From Hippasteria phrygiana (Eukaryota > Echinodermata > Asteroidea > Valvatida > Goniasteridae): a stretch of 64,000 nt of DNA. The DNA lies in NCBI GenBank assembly GCA_037893225.1, contig JAZGUH010000361.1, positions 248,001 to 312,000 of the forward strand, written 5' to 3'. The translations under genes and the position numbers were made by a program. The notes beneath the pieces were generated by a model. That model was given only the letters and a program-made list of their open reading frames with translations. It was not told where the DNA came from and did not search any database. Below, piece by piece: positions 10,737 to 22,400 of the stretch. The stretch's first letter is position 1; each line of letters begins with the position of its first letter.

Positions 10737-13228
10737 CTTGCGCTAGATTGCACACTTTATTCATCAGGACCATTACATGTAGTTGAAAGTGTGACTGTCA
10801 TGACTTTTTTTCAGTGTAATGTTACAGGTTAGAACACTTTTTCTTCATGTATACAGTACATTGTACATGTAGCAGGAAATCTAACAATCTGTGTATGGAC
10901 AAGTCAATGTGAAATTTGAACCTGATGATCAGTGATACACTACACGTTTTTGTTAATGTCATGGGCGAGAAGTCCAGGCCTCTGTTCTTTTGCTCAGTGG
11001 CTTGACCAAGGACCATTTTTTAAAACAGAAATCCAGCCTCTTCAGAGATAAACAGGGGGGTGGGGAAGTGTATGATTACTCTCAATTACAGTTCAGCCCT
11101 TGTTATTCCAAGACAGGCCAGCCAGGTCTTTTGTGCCCGTTTCCTTAGCTTTTTAATGATACGGTTCCTTCTTCAGTTTACCTCAAGTATTCACAGCTGC
11201 AGAGTGCTTGTTACAGGTCCTGTGACAATGTGCGGGTATGGGGAAGTTTTAAATTTGGATAAATTTCACAGTGTCATTGTTTACTAAATTAAAAGTAATT
11301 TCTTGTTGCCCTCATGATCATGGTTTTGGTATGTGGGTTTTTTTTATCCGGGGGTGGGGGGTGGGGAGAGTGGGAGGAATATGTGTTGTGGTGTATACAG
11401 GATTATGATGTGGAAGGGGGGGGGGGGCACAAATTGATAATTTGATTAAATTACCCTTATATTACGTTGTATTTTAAGGCTGAAAAATACCCGGTGGGTG
11501 GGGGGGGGGGGGGGGGGGGGGTAATCAGCTTTGAGAGTGAACAAAGGAGATTGACAAAAGTGGACCTTGAAGTCTTCAACCACTCCCTGAACATAGGTAC
11601 ATGTATCAACAAATTTGAGAAATTGGGGCAAGAGCAGTACAATGTTTAGAGGTTGCAGGTTCAGGCCCTGCTCTAGTCAATTTCTGATTTTCCTGTCTCC
11701 GTTCAACTCTCAAAACATCCCTTTTAATTAATGGCCACAATTTACTTTAATACTGGCTTATGTGCGTCATTTGTCAAGCCAACTCCACAATCACAGATGC
11801 ACTAGATTTATAAATGTTCAAAAATTAAAATAGATTTGAAAGAAAAAGAAAGTCGGGGGCCATCCTTTTTCAAAGTAATTTCCTGAACTTGCAAATTTCT
11901 GTGATGATGAAGGGATCGCAGTTTTTCAAGGAGAAGAATTCGGAAGGTTTATTGTTAGTTTCTAAAGCTGTTTGAATGCTGTCTTTTCTGCAACTTAATA
12001 TGCTTTGTTAAATGAGTGGAAATTTCTTTTTTTAAATTAATAAAAAACAAACGGAAAACAGACGCGGCGACGCCCATTAAACAAAATGTCACAGGCCTAT
12101 TTAAAGGTGCACAAATACTGCTGAAGTGCCTACTTGGATCAATGTTTACATTATTCAATTGTTGTTGGCCGCTGCTGGTCGGCCACAATTGAAGAAAAGC
12201 TCAATCCTTCAAAGTAAACTTGTTCTAGGAAATTGAACAAGTTACATGTATGTTTTCTTCCTGTCTTGTTCCAGTGCATGCACACGCTGCATGTGTGCTG
12301 ATGAGTATTACCACATCCATACCCACACATTTGTACAGTATACCCTGTACACGTATACATGTATGATCATAAAGCCATGCTTGCATTGCATTTATTTTTC
12401 AAAGAAAATCTACCAGGACAGTGGTAAAAAGTTTCTGTGGTCAAGTCGTGACTGATGCTTGCATTGAGATTTTAACGGTGGAGATTGGAGTTTACCAGTG
12501 GACATTTTTGACTGGGACTGTACTGAAAGTACATTGAACCTATGTAAGTTTGCAAAGTAATAATGTAGTCTTTAGCCATGTCCACATTGGACTTTTTTGG
12601 TAAAACGTACCAAGACTGCTGTCAACTTTACCAAAATAAGTCCAGTGCGGACAGCCGGTAAACTGTCCAAATTGTCAAGTGTCGATTGTCCGTTTATTCG
12701 GGGACTTTTTACAGGGCCAACCGTGCAGCGGAAGAGTTACATGTACGTGGCCAGTTTTACGTCGCCGAAAGTCCAGTGCAGCCACTGTATGTAAAACGTG
12801 TATTTTGAACACTGCAAAAATTACGTGCCAAGGACTTTCCGCGAGCATTGTACATACATTGTAATCCAAGTGCGGACGCACGGAAGAATAACCACAGTGG
12901 AATGTTAACAATACACACGGTAACTGTTTACAATTGTAAAACCAATGCGAATGCGGCTTTTGGTATATTGCAACCTCTTGGTTACCAAACTGTACAGTGT
13001 ACATACAGTGTACATGTATTTACACTGTATGTAAATTTTTATATACAATATTTAAATATATGTATATACATGTATACACATTGTACATGTATGTACAATG
13101 TATAAACCAATAACTTTTTAAAATTATTTTGCTTTTTTTGAAGAGCATTAAAATTCACACTTATATTTCTTATACAATATATATATAAAATAAATTACAG
13201 TTTATAATTTTTTTTCTTATTGCTTTAG
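10737..13228. other. Sequence upstream of POMGNT1, repeat fragments only
   Basis: No coding exon is recognisable. Items seen are a poly-G run at about 11501-11521, a tRNA-B-box-like fragment GGTTGCAGGTTCAGGCCCTG at about 11650-11688, and a hairpin at about 12575-12660 whose ends carry GTCCACATTGGACTT and AAGTCCAGTGCGGACAG (related to the element at 29717). TACATGTA and TGTACA words are dense from 13000 to 13100. A non-coding first exon and promoter of POMGNT1 may lie here or further upstream, but I cannot place them. Confidence 0.4.
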
Positions 13229-13361
13229 GAATCGTGCATAAATTAGCCATACCACAGCAACAGTTTCCCAATTCCTCCTTGGTGTCATGGATGAGGTCAG
13301 AGGTCAAAGGTGAGCTTCTGTCCTGCCGCTGTCACAACTGCTGGAGCTTGGTGGGTGCAGT
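13229..13361 (+). promoter_or_regulatory. POMGNT1: POMGNT1 5'-UTR part of start exon, with uORFs
   Basis: The acceptor TGCTTTAG ends at 13228, so an upstream non-coding exon is expected. Two upstream ATGs occur. ATG at 13287 (G at -3, G at +4) opens an 8-codon uORF ending in TGA at 13311-13313. ATG at 13291 opens a frame that overlaps the main start out of frame and ends near 13455. The main ATG at 13362 has A at -3 and G at +4. This arrangement could reduce translation of the main frame (inference). Confidence 0.55.
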
Positions 13362-13472
13362 ATGGACAGCTGGAAACCCAACCCCCGGGCTCAGCCGTTC
13401 ATTCCCAGAAGGCACCATGGCTTCTTCACCAGGGGACACATTTTCCGAAAGCTGAGCTCCAAATTCTTCCAG
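13362..13472 (+). CDS. POMGNT1: POMGNT1 coding exon 1 (residues 1-37)
   Basis: It encodes the N-terminal cytosolic tail, starting [13 protein letters not shown] and ending LSSKFFQ. The start matches the vertebrate MDDWKPSP.. N-terminus. The donor is CAG|GTAGGT and the exon ends in phase 0. The basic, aromatic tail fits a type II Golgi membrane protein. Confidence 0.88.
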
Positions 13473-16400
13473 GTAGGTACATGTAGCTCGTTTTTTTTTT
13501 CTGGAAAGGGTGTTTATTCTGCTCCAGAAAACAGTTTTCTTATTAAACCTTAATTAATGTGTACCCAAAATCTGCCAAAAAATAAAATGCGTGGTACTGA
13601 TCTATGGATGTACAGCAGTTGGCACACCGGATGTCCTACTTGTCAAGGTACACGGGCACCCGATTGAAAACAAGCAGGGGTACCCGATTGAAAACAAGAA
13701 CGGGTACCCCATTAAAACAAGCACGGGTACTCCATTGAAAACAAGCACGGGTACCCCATTAAAACAAGCACGGGTACTCCATTGAAAACAAGCACGGGTA
13801 CCCCATTAAAACAAGCACGGGTACTCCATTGAAAACAAGCACGGGTACTCCATTGAAAACAAGCACGGGTACTCCATTGAAAACAAGCACGGGTACTCCA
13901 TTGAAAACAAGCAGTGTTGTAGTCAAGGCCACAACCTCCGAGGCCGAGGCCAAGACCGAGGCCACAACCTCCGAGACCGAGGCCGAGGCCACAACGTCCG
14001 AGGCCAAGGCCGAGGCCGAGGCCACAACGTCCGAGGCCGAGGCCGAGGCCGGTTATAAACACGTAATAGACTAATAATCCACTCAATCAAGGTTAAAGGC
14101 AGTGTGTATGATTGGTCATTGTTGCAATTTTCAGAAATGGGCGGATTTGGGGGTTAGTATTTTATAGGAAATATCGTTCCACTGACCTGTTCAAAGTTTT
14201 GCGTTGTTGGATGGCGAGAAAAACGAGAGAAAAACGCGCTCGTTTTCAACCGTCGGGCGGATGATAGCCTTTAGTCAACAAGACGCGCGTGGCTACCTGG
14301 ACACGTGACGCGCCCCGAATGCCAGCATGTCCGGGGCGCGCCACTCGTCCGGGTAGCCACGCGCGCCTTGACTAAAGCCTACAGGGCAGTTTTCCAACGA
14401 TTGAAAACAATATAAATTTCCACTTTTCTTGACAACGACAGCACACCTGGTGCTATCATTTCACACGATGATTGAGACTACTATTAACTTACAGGCTAGT
14501 AAGGTATTTCGTAATAATTCAGTAAAAACAAATTAGAGGATTACCAATCGTGTACACTACCTTCATTGTTGGATTTTCTATTTTATTTTCAAGTCACGTC
14601 AATGGCAGGTTCCTTAAAGGATATGTTTATTGCATTTCAAGAACATAAGGGTCTCCAGCATCTATTGGGATAGCTTTGCACGGTGTGGCCTCATAATAAT
14701 CCCTCCTCTGCTAAAAATGCGCTCCACTGGAGCACTGCTGGCTGGAACATAGTCTTGGGCCCAAGACCCTTGTGTTGTTATTTCCTAGCGCCCGCGCGCC
14801 AGATTCACTAACGCTGTGTCCTCGAAATCCCGGCTTCGTACGTGCGTTCTGGCCTCACGCATGCGTAGTTTACAAAATACAGCCGAATCCGCAGCCGGTG
14901 TTTGTCAAACGTGCACGATTTTGGATCGCCACAAGGGTCTTGGATAAGTTGGCAGGCAATTCTTAACTTTTTCTTTACTTTTCGATGATTCTCCCTCGCT
15001 TTTCCGAGGGATCCAATCAGTGACCGAGTTTGAGCCTTATCATAAATTATTCATTACATGCAAATACATAGGACATGACGAGGCATCATGACCATTGATC
15101 TGCAGCTGCGCGCGTCACATGCGCGTGCACGCATGTCGGACATAAACCACGAATGTGATTGGTCAGAACACCATCAGACGACGCTCACTGGATCGGTCTA
15201 TTGCATAACCGTCCATCATTATCACAGTCCACAGTCTGGTCGCGCCCCCGAAATGCCAACTTATCCAAGACTTTACTACAGATCCAAAATCTTATCGCGC
15301 TGTCGGCCTATTGCAACTACACTGTACCTGATCGCGCTGCCTGTGCATTGCAACTGCGAAAGTACAAAAGTACAATAGTAACGTCTTTGAACCAAGACTA
15401 GCTGGAACAGAGAGGACAGTCTTTGCAAGGGCATGCAGTTATGGGTACATAGACTAGTAGACATGTGAGCTTCGCGTTGCGCGAGCACGCGTGAATAACA
15501 GGTTGGTTCCCTCAACTTCACTGCCGGCCATTATGATTATCGCTTTAACGTTCACTCGTTCAGGGCCGAGTGGTGGACCAGGAACCAGTCTATAGCGGGA
15601 GTAGACAGATTATCTAACAAAAATATTAGATGCTACCTGAGTACGTGTAATACAATAGTGGCAGTTCATGGGGCGAGTGAAGTGCTGGACCAGGAACTAC
15701 ACGTAGTCTATTACCGGGAGTAGACTGGTTCTACAAGAAGATAATACATATAATGTACGTACGTAGTACGTGCAATCGGGGAGCTATCTATAGCTCCATG
15801 GTGCAATAATGCAAATACCAGTTCATTAATTCGTGCGTATCTGCTTGAAACTTTATTTTGTTTCACGGAACTCACTGTGGCAGCTTCTCGAAAGTTTCAT
15901 GAGGTAAACAATTTAAATTAATTGAAACAGAAAACACATCTGAATTGGTGGGAAAATTGGTCAAAGTGGGCGGCCTTGAGCCGGCCTCGAGCCGGCCTCG
16001 ACCAGATCTTCGAGTCCGGAAGGCTCCGAGGCCGAGGCCGAGGCCGAGGCCTTGCACTCCGAGGCCAAGGCCGAGACCGAGGCCATAAAAATCGGCCTCG
16101 AGGCCGAGGCCGGTCTCGAGACCTCCAACACTGAAAACAAGCACGGGTACCCCATTAAAACAAGCACGGGTACTCCATTGAAAACGAGCACGGGTACCCC
16201 ATTGAAAACAAGCACGGGTACTCCATTGAAAACAAGCACGGGTACCCCATTGAAAACAAGCACGGGTACCCCATTAAAACAAGCACGGGTACCCCATTGA
16301 AAACAAGCACGCGTAACCCATTGAAAACAAGCACGGGTACCCCATTGAAAACAAGCACGGGTACCCCATTGAAAACAAGCACGGGTACCCCATTGAAAAC

Positions 16401-19400
16401 AAGCACGGGTACCCCATTGAAAACAAGCACGGGTACCCCATTGAAAACAAGCACGGGTACCCCATTGAAAACAAGCACGGGTACTCCATTGAAAACAAGC
16501 ACGCGTAACCCATTGAAAACAAGCACGCGTAACCCATTGAAAACAAGCACGGGTACTCGATTGAAAACAAGCACGGGTACCCCATTAAAACAAGCACGGG
16601 TACCCCATTGAAAACAAGCACGGGTACCCCATTGAAAACAAGCACGGGTACCCCATTGAAAACAAGCACGGGTACCCGATTGAAAACAAGCACGCGTAAC
16701 CCATTGAAAACAAGCACGGGTACCCCATTGAAAACAAGCACGGGTACCCCATTGAAAACAAGCACGGGTACCCCATTGAAAACAAGCACGGGTAACCCAT
16801 TAAAAACAAGCATGGGTACCCATTGAAAACAAGCACGGGTACCCCATTGAAAACAAGCACGGGTACCCCATTGAAAACAAGCACGGGTACCCCATTGAAA
16901 ACAAGCACGGGTAACCCATTAAAAACAAGCACGGGTACCCCATTGAAAACAAGCACGGGTACCCCATTGAAAACAAGCACGGGTACCCGATTGAAAACAA
17001 GCACGGATACCCCATTGAAAACAAGCACGCGTAACCCATTGAAAACAAGCACGGGTACCCCATTGAAAACAAGCACGGGTACCCCATTGAAAACAAGCAC
17101 GGGTACCCGATTGAAAACAAGCACGGATACCCCATTGAAAACAAGCACGCGTAACCCATTGAAAACAAGCACGGGTACCCCATTGAAAACAAGCACGGGT
17201 ACCCCATTGAAAACAAGCACGGGTACCCCATTGAAAACAAGCACGGGTACCCCATTGAAAACAAGCACGGGTACCCCATTGAAAACAAGCACGGGTACCC
17301 CATTGAAAACAAGCACGGGGACCCTGCCAGATGCAGCAAAGTGCATCTGTGCTGACAGTTCCACTTTAGACATGTATTTGGCGAGCACGAACACGTGTTA
17401 AAGTATTCCTATCAAACTTTGGATGGAGATTTCATAAGGTACATGTAAGAAATGAACGATCAAAATTAAATGAGATCGGAGATTTAATATACCATTGTTG
17501 TGATGACGTACTCAGTCTAGTAGATTTTTGTAGTTGAAATTTTCTCCCCAAAATCATGGGAGCCTCACGGGAGCGATTTTTTTCAGTAATGTTAAAAAAT
17601 TATAGCTCGTAATTTTTTTGGGAGATCCTTTGGAGCTTTCCGCTCAAGGCCACAACCTCCGAGGCCGAGGCCAAGACCGAGGCCACAACCTCCGAGACCG
17701 AGGCCGAGGCCACAACGTCCGAGGCCAAGGCCGAGGCCGAGGCCACAACGTCCGAGGCCGAGGCCGAGGCCGGTTATAAACACGTAATAGACTAATAATC
17801 CACTCAATCAAGGTTAAAGGCAGTGTGTATGATTGGTCATTGTTGCAATTTTCAGAAATGGGCGGATTTGGGGGTTAGTATTTTATAGGAAATATCGTTC
17901 CACTGACCTGTTCAAAGTTTTGCGTTGTTGGATGGCGAGAAAAACGAGAGAAAAACGCGCTCGTTTTCAACCGTCGGGCGGATGATAGCCTTTAGTCAAC
18001 AAGACGCGCGTGGCTACCTGGACACGTGACGCGCCCCGAATGCCAGCATGTCCGGGGCGCGCCACTCGTCCGGGTAGCCACGCGCGCCTTGACTAAAGCC
18101 TACAGGGCAGTTTTCCAACGATTGAAAACAATATAAATTTCCACTTTTCTTGACAACGACAGCACACCTGGTGCTATCATTTCACACGATGATTGAGACT
18201 ACTATTAACTTACAGGCTAGTAAGGTATTTCGTAATAATTCAGTAAAAACAAATTAGAGGATTACCAATCGTGTACACTACCTTCATTGTTGGATTTTCT
18301 ATTTTATTTTCAAGTCACGTCAATGGCAGGTTCCTTAAAGGATATGTTTATTGCATTTCAAGAACATAAGGGTCTCCAGCATCTATTGGGATAGCTTTGC
18401 ACGGTGTGGCCTCATAATAATCCCTCCTCTGCTAAAAATGCGCTCCACTGGAGCACTGCTGGCTGGAACATAGTCTTGGGCCCAAGACCCTTGTGTTGTT
18501 ATTTCGGAGCGCCCGCGCGCCAGATTCACTAACGCTGTGTCCTCGAAATCCCGGCTTCGTACGTGCGTTCTGGCCTCACGCATGCGTAGTTTACAAAATA
18601 CAGCCGAATCCGCAGCCGGTGTTTGTCAAACGTGCACGATTTTGGATCGCCACAAGGGTCTTGGATAAGTTGGCAGGCAATTCTTAACTTTTTCTTTACT
18701 TTTCGATGATTCTCCCTCGCTTTTCCGAGGGATCCAATCAGTGACCGAGTTTGAGCCTTATCATAAATTATTCATTACATGCAAATACATAGGACATGAC
18801 GAGGCATCATGACCATTGATCTGCAGCTGCGCGCGTCACATGCGCGTGCACGCATGTCGGACATAAACCACGAATGTGATTGGTCAGAACACCATCAGAC
18901 GACGCTCACTGGATCGGTCTATTGCATAACCGTCCATCATTATCACAGTCCACAGTCTGGTCGCGCCCCCGAAATGCCAACTTATCCAAGACTTTACTAC
19001 AGATCCAAAATCTTATCGCGCTGTCGGCCTATTGCAACTACACTGTACCTGATCGCGCTGCCTGTGCATTGCAACTGCGAAAGTACAAAAGTACAATAGT
19101 AACGTCTTTGAACCAAGACTAGCTGGAACAGAGAGGACAGTCTTTGCAAGGGCATGCAGTTATGGGTACATAGACTAGTAGACATGTGAGCTTCGCGTTG
19201 CGCGAGCACGCGTGAATAACAGGTTGGTTCCCTCAACTTCACTGCCGGCCATTATGATTATCGCTTTAACGTTCACTCGTTCAGGGCCGAGTGGTGGACC
19301 AGGAACCAGTCTATAGCGGGAGTAGACAGATTATCTAACAAAAATATTAGATGCTACCTGAGTACGTGTAATACAATAGTGGCAGTTCATGGGGCGAGTG

Positions 19401-22400
19401 AAGTGCTGGACCAGGAACTACACGTAGTCTATTACCGGGAGTAGACTGGTTCTACAAGAAGATAATACATATAATGTACGTACGTAGTACGTGCAATCGG
19501 GGAGCTATCTATAGCTCCATGGTGCAATAATGCAAATACCAGTTCATTAATTCGTGCGTATCTGCTTGAAACTTTATTTTGTTTCACGGAACTCACTGTG
19601 GCAGCTTCTCGAAAGTTTCATGAGGTAAACAATTTAAATTAATTGAAACAGAAAACACATCTGAATTGGTGGGAAAATTGGTCAAAGTGGGCGGCCTTGA
19701 GCCGGCCTCGAGCCGGCCTCGACCAGATCTTCGAGTCCGGAAGGCTCCGAGGCCGAGGCCGAGGCCGAGGCCTTGCACTCCGAGGCCAAGGCCGAGACCG
19801 AGGCCATAAAAATCGGCCTCGAGGCCGAGGCCGGTCTCGAGACCTCCAACACTGAAAACAAGCACGGGTACCCCATTAAAACAAGCACGGGTACTCCATT
19901 GAAAACGAGCACGGGTACCCCATTGAAAACGAGCACGGGTACTCCATTGAAAACAAGCACGGGTACCCCATTGAAAACAAGCACGGGTACCCCATTGAAA
20001 ACAAGCACGGGTACCCCATTGAAAACAAGCATGGGTACCCCATTGAAAACAAGCACGCGTACCCCATTGAAAACAAGCACGCGTAACCCATTAAAAACAA
20101 GCACGCGTAACCCATTGAAAACAAGCACGCGTAACCCATTGAAAACAAGCACGCGTAACCCATTGAAAACAAGCACGGGTACTCGATTGAAAACAAGCAC
20201 GGGTACCCCATTAAAACAAGCACGGGTACCCCATTGAAAACAAGCACGGGTACCCCATTGAAAACAAGCACGGGTACCCCATTGAAAACAAGCACGGGTA
20301 CCCGATTGAAAACAAGCACGCGTAACCCATTGAAAACAAGCACGGGTACCCCATTGAAAACAAGCACGGGTACCCCATTGAAAACAAGCACGGGTACCCC
20401 ATTGAAAACAAGCACGGGTAACCCATTAAAAACAAGCATGGGTACCCATTGAAAACAAGCACGGGTACCCCATTGAAAACAAGCACGGGTACCCCATTGA
20501 AAACAAGCACGGGTACCCCATTGAAAACAAGCACGGGTAACCCATTAAAAACAAGCACGGGTACCCCATTGAAAACAAGCACGGGTACCCCATTGAAAAC
20601 AAGCACGGGTACCCGATTGAAAACAAGCACGGGTACCCCATTGAAAACAAGCACGGGTACCCCATTGAAAACAAGCACGGGTACCCCATTGAAAACAAGC
20701 ACGGGTACCCGATTGAAAACAAGCACGGATACCCCATTGAAAACAAGCACGCGTAACCCATTGAAAACAAGCACGGGTACCCCATTGAAAACAAGTACGG
20801 GTACCCCATTGAAAACAAGCACGGGTACCCCATTGAAAACAAGCACGGGTACCCCATTGAAAACAAGCACGGGTACCCCATTGAAAACAAGCACGGGGAC
20901 CCTGCCAGATGCAGCAAAGTGCATCTGTGCTGACAGTTCCACTTTAGACATGTATTTGGCGAGCACGAACACGTGTTAAAGTATTCCTATCAAACTTTGG
21001 ATGGAGATTTCATAAGGTACATGTAAGAAATGAACGATCAAAATTAAATGAGATCGGAGATTTAATATACCATTGTTGTGATGACGTACTCAGTCTAGTA
21101 GATTTTTGTAGTTGAAATTTTCTCCCCAAAATCATGGGAGCCTCACGGGAGCGATTTTTTTCAGTAATGTTAAAAAATTATAGCTCGTAATTTTTTTGGG
21201 AGATCCTTTGGAGCTTTCCGCTCACGTGTATTTTTTTAGCTGGATAAAACGATCAAAAGGTTAAGAATTCGCCAGGTCAGCAAATAAATGCCAAAGCTTG
21301 ATCCATTCTTCCCAGGATGTGCATTTTTTGTTTCTGTTTCATGTATTTATTTTGAGATTTGAACGCCCCGCTCAGATTGGTAACGAAGTTGTGTAACGCA
21401 ACATGATTTTCCACATAATTGGACCCACCGTGCCGATGTGTGAATGCAGTGTCAGCATTGCATTGCTGTCCATGCTCCACTGTTCATACCTAGCTCGACA
21501 CGGCACAGAACATTGTTTGTCGTTGCCATGACCTGTACATCACTTAAATTTCCTATTATGCAATGTAGTTGGGTCATTCCACCAGGTTGGGATACAGTGT
21601 GTGACATTTATCCATATCTTTAAAAGTACCATTACATTTGATTCAGTTATTTCATGTAACGTCAGTCTTTGGGTGGGAAATATTTTTGAAAGTTTTAAAT
21701 CATGTAAATTATATTTTACCAAAAATATGATTAAAAACATGCTTCAGTTTGACATAACCAGTTTGACGTAACAGGACACGTCCATATTTCTATTTTTGTG
21801 TTTTTTCAACACTTTAAATATAAATATGGGAAATTCACCATGTGTACTAATTAAAAGATATACTATGCAACACAAGAACACTTTCTTTATGGTAGTCAGT
21901 GTCCAAATATAGCAGAGACAGCAAAAACAGACGTGAGAGTGGACGTAACATGGACACTGTGTCCACTGTTACGTCCACACATGCATGTTTTTATTGTTCT
22001 TGCTGTTTCTGAGCTATTTGGACACTGGCAACCATAACAAAAAGTGTTTTCTGGTAGCATTGGGTGTCTTTTAGTTAGTACATATAGTAAGTTGCATAAT
22101 TATTTATTTAATGACGAAAAATTAAGGCAGTCTGGACGTAACATTTAGTACTAACATGGTGTGACATGAAAATGCACATTTCCATTTTGTAACATTTTCA
22201 ACATTTATATAAATAATTATGCAAACTCACTCTGTATACTAATTACAAAACACAAACTGCAACACAAAAAACAATTGTTATGATATTCAATGTCCAAATG
22301 TAGCACAACAGCAGAAATATATGTATGGTCATGGTCTAACATGGTGTCCATGTTACGTCTGCACCGATTCTTCAAATTCTTGCTATTTGTGCTATGTTTG

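Larger units (their letters stand above)
13924..17644 (+). repeat. Large tandem duplication, unit 1 (about 3.72 kb)
   Basis: The unit begins AAGGCCACAACCTCCGAGGC, carries a GAGGCC hexamer array, a MITE with a strong palindrome, about 1.5 kb without recognisable genes, a second GAGGCC array, minisatellite array B and a 320-bp tail ending CTTTGGAGCTTTCCGCTC. The same order repeats immediately downstream at an offset of 3721 bp. I noted only scattered differences outside the minisatellite, for example TTTCCTAGCG at 14782 versus TTTCGGAGCG in unit 2. Confidence 0.9.
17645..21224 (+). repeat. Large tandem duplication, unit 2 (about 3.58 kb)
   Basis: This is the second head-to-tail copy of 13924-17644. 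It starts AAGGCCACAACCTCCGAGGC at 17645 and ends GGAGCTTTCCGCTCA near 21224, followed by unrelated CGTGTATTTTTTTAGC. It is about 143 bp shorter than unit 1, all of it in the minisatellite (about six units). The short open frames in units 1 and 2 are copies of each other and show no known domain. Confidence 0.9.

Noticed and set aside
13234..13455. Separate small protein gene in the POMGNT1 start exon
   Set aside because: The frame begins at a GTG by the splice acceptor and overlaps the POMGNT1 start out of frame. It is better read as leader sequence with an overlapping uORF from 13291.
16135..17401. Long open frames on both strands (up to 269 codons) through the 24-bp repeats
   Set aside because: The period is a multiple of three, so every frame without a stop in the unit stays open. 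The peptides are pure repeats with no domain, and the same frames occur in the duplicated copy.
16132..20899. CRISPR-like array
   Set aside because: Units are directly contiguous with no unique spacers, and the DNA is clearly eukaryotic.
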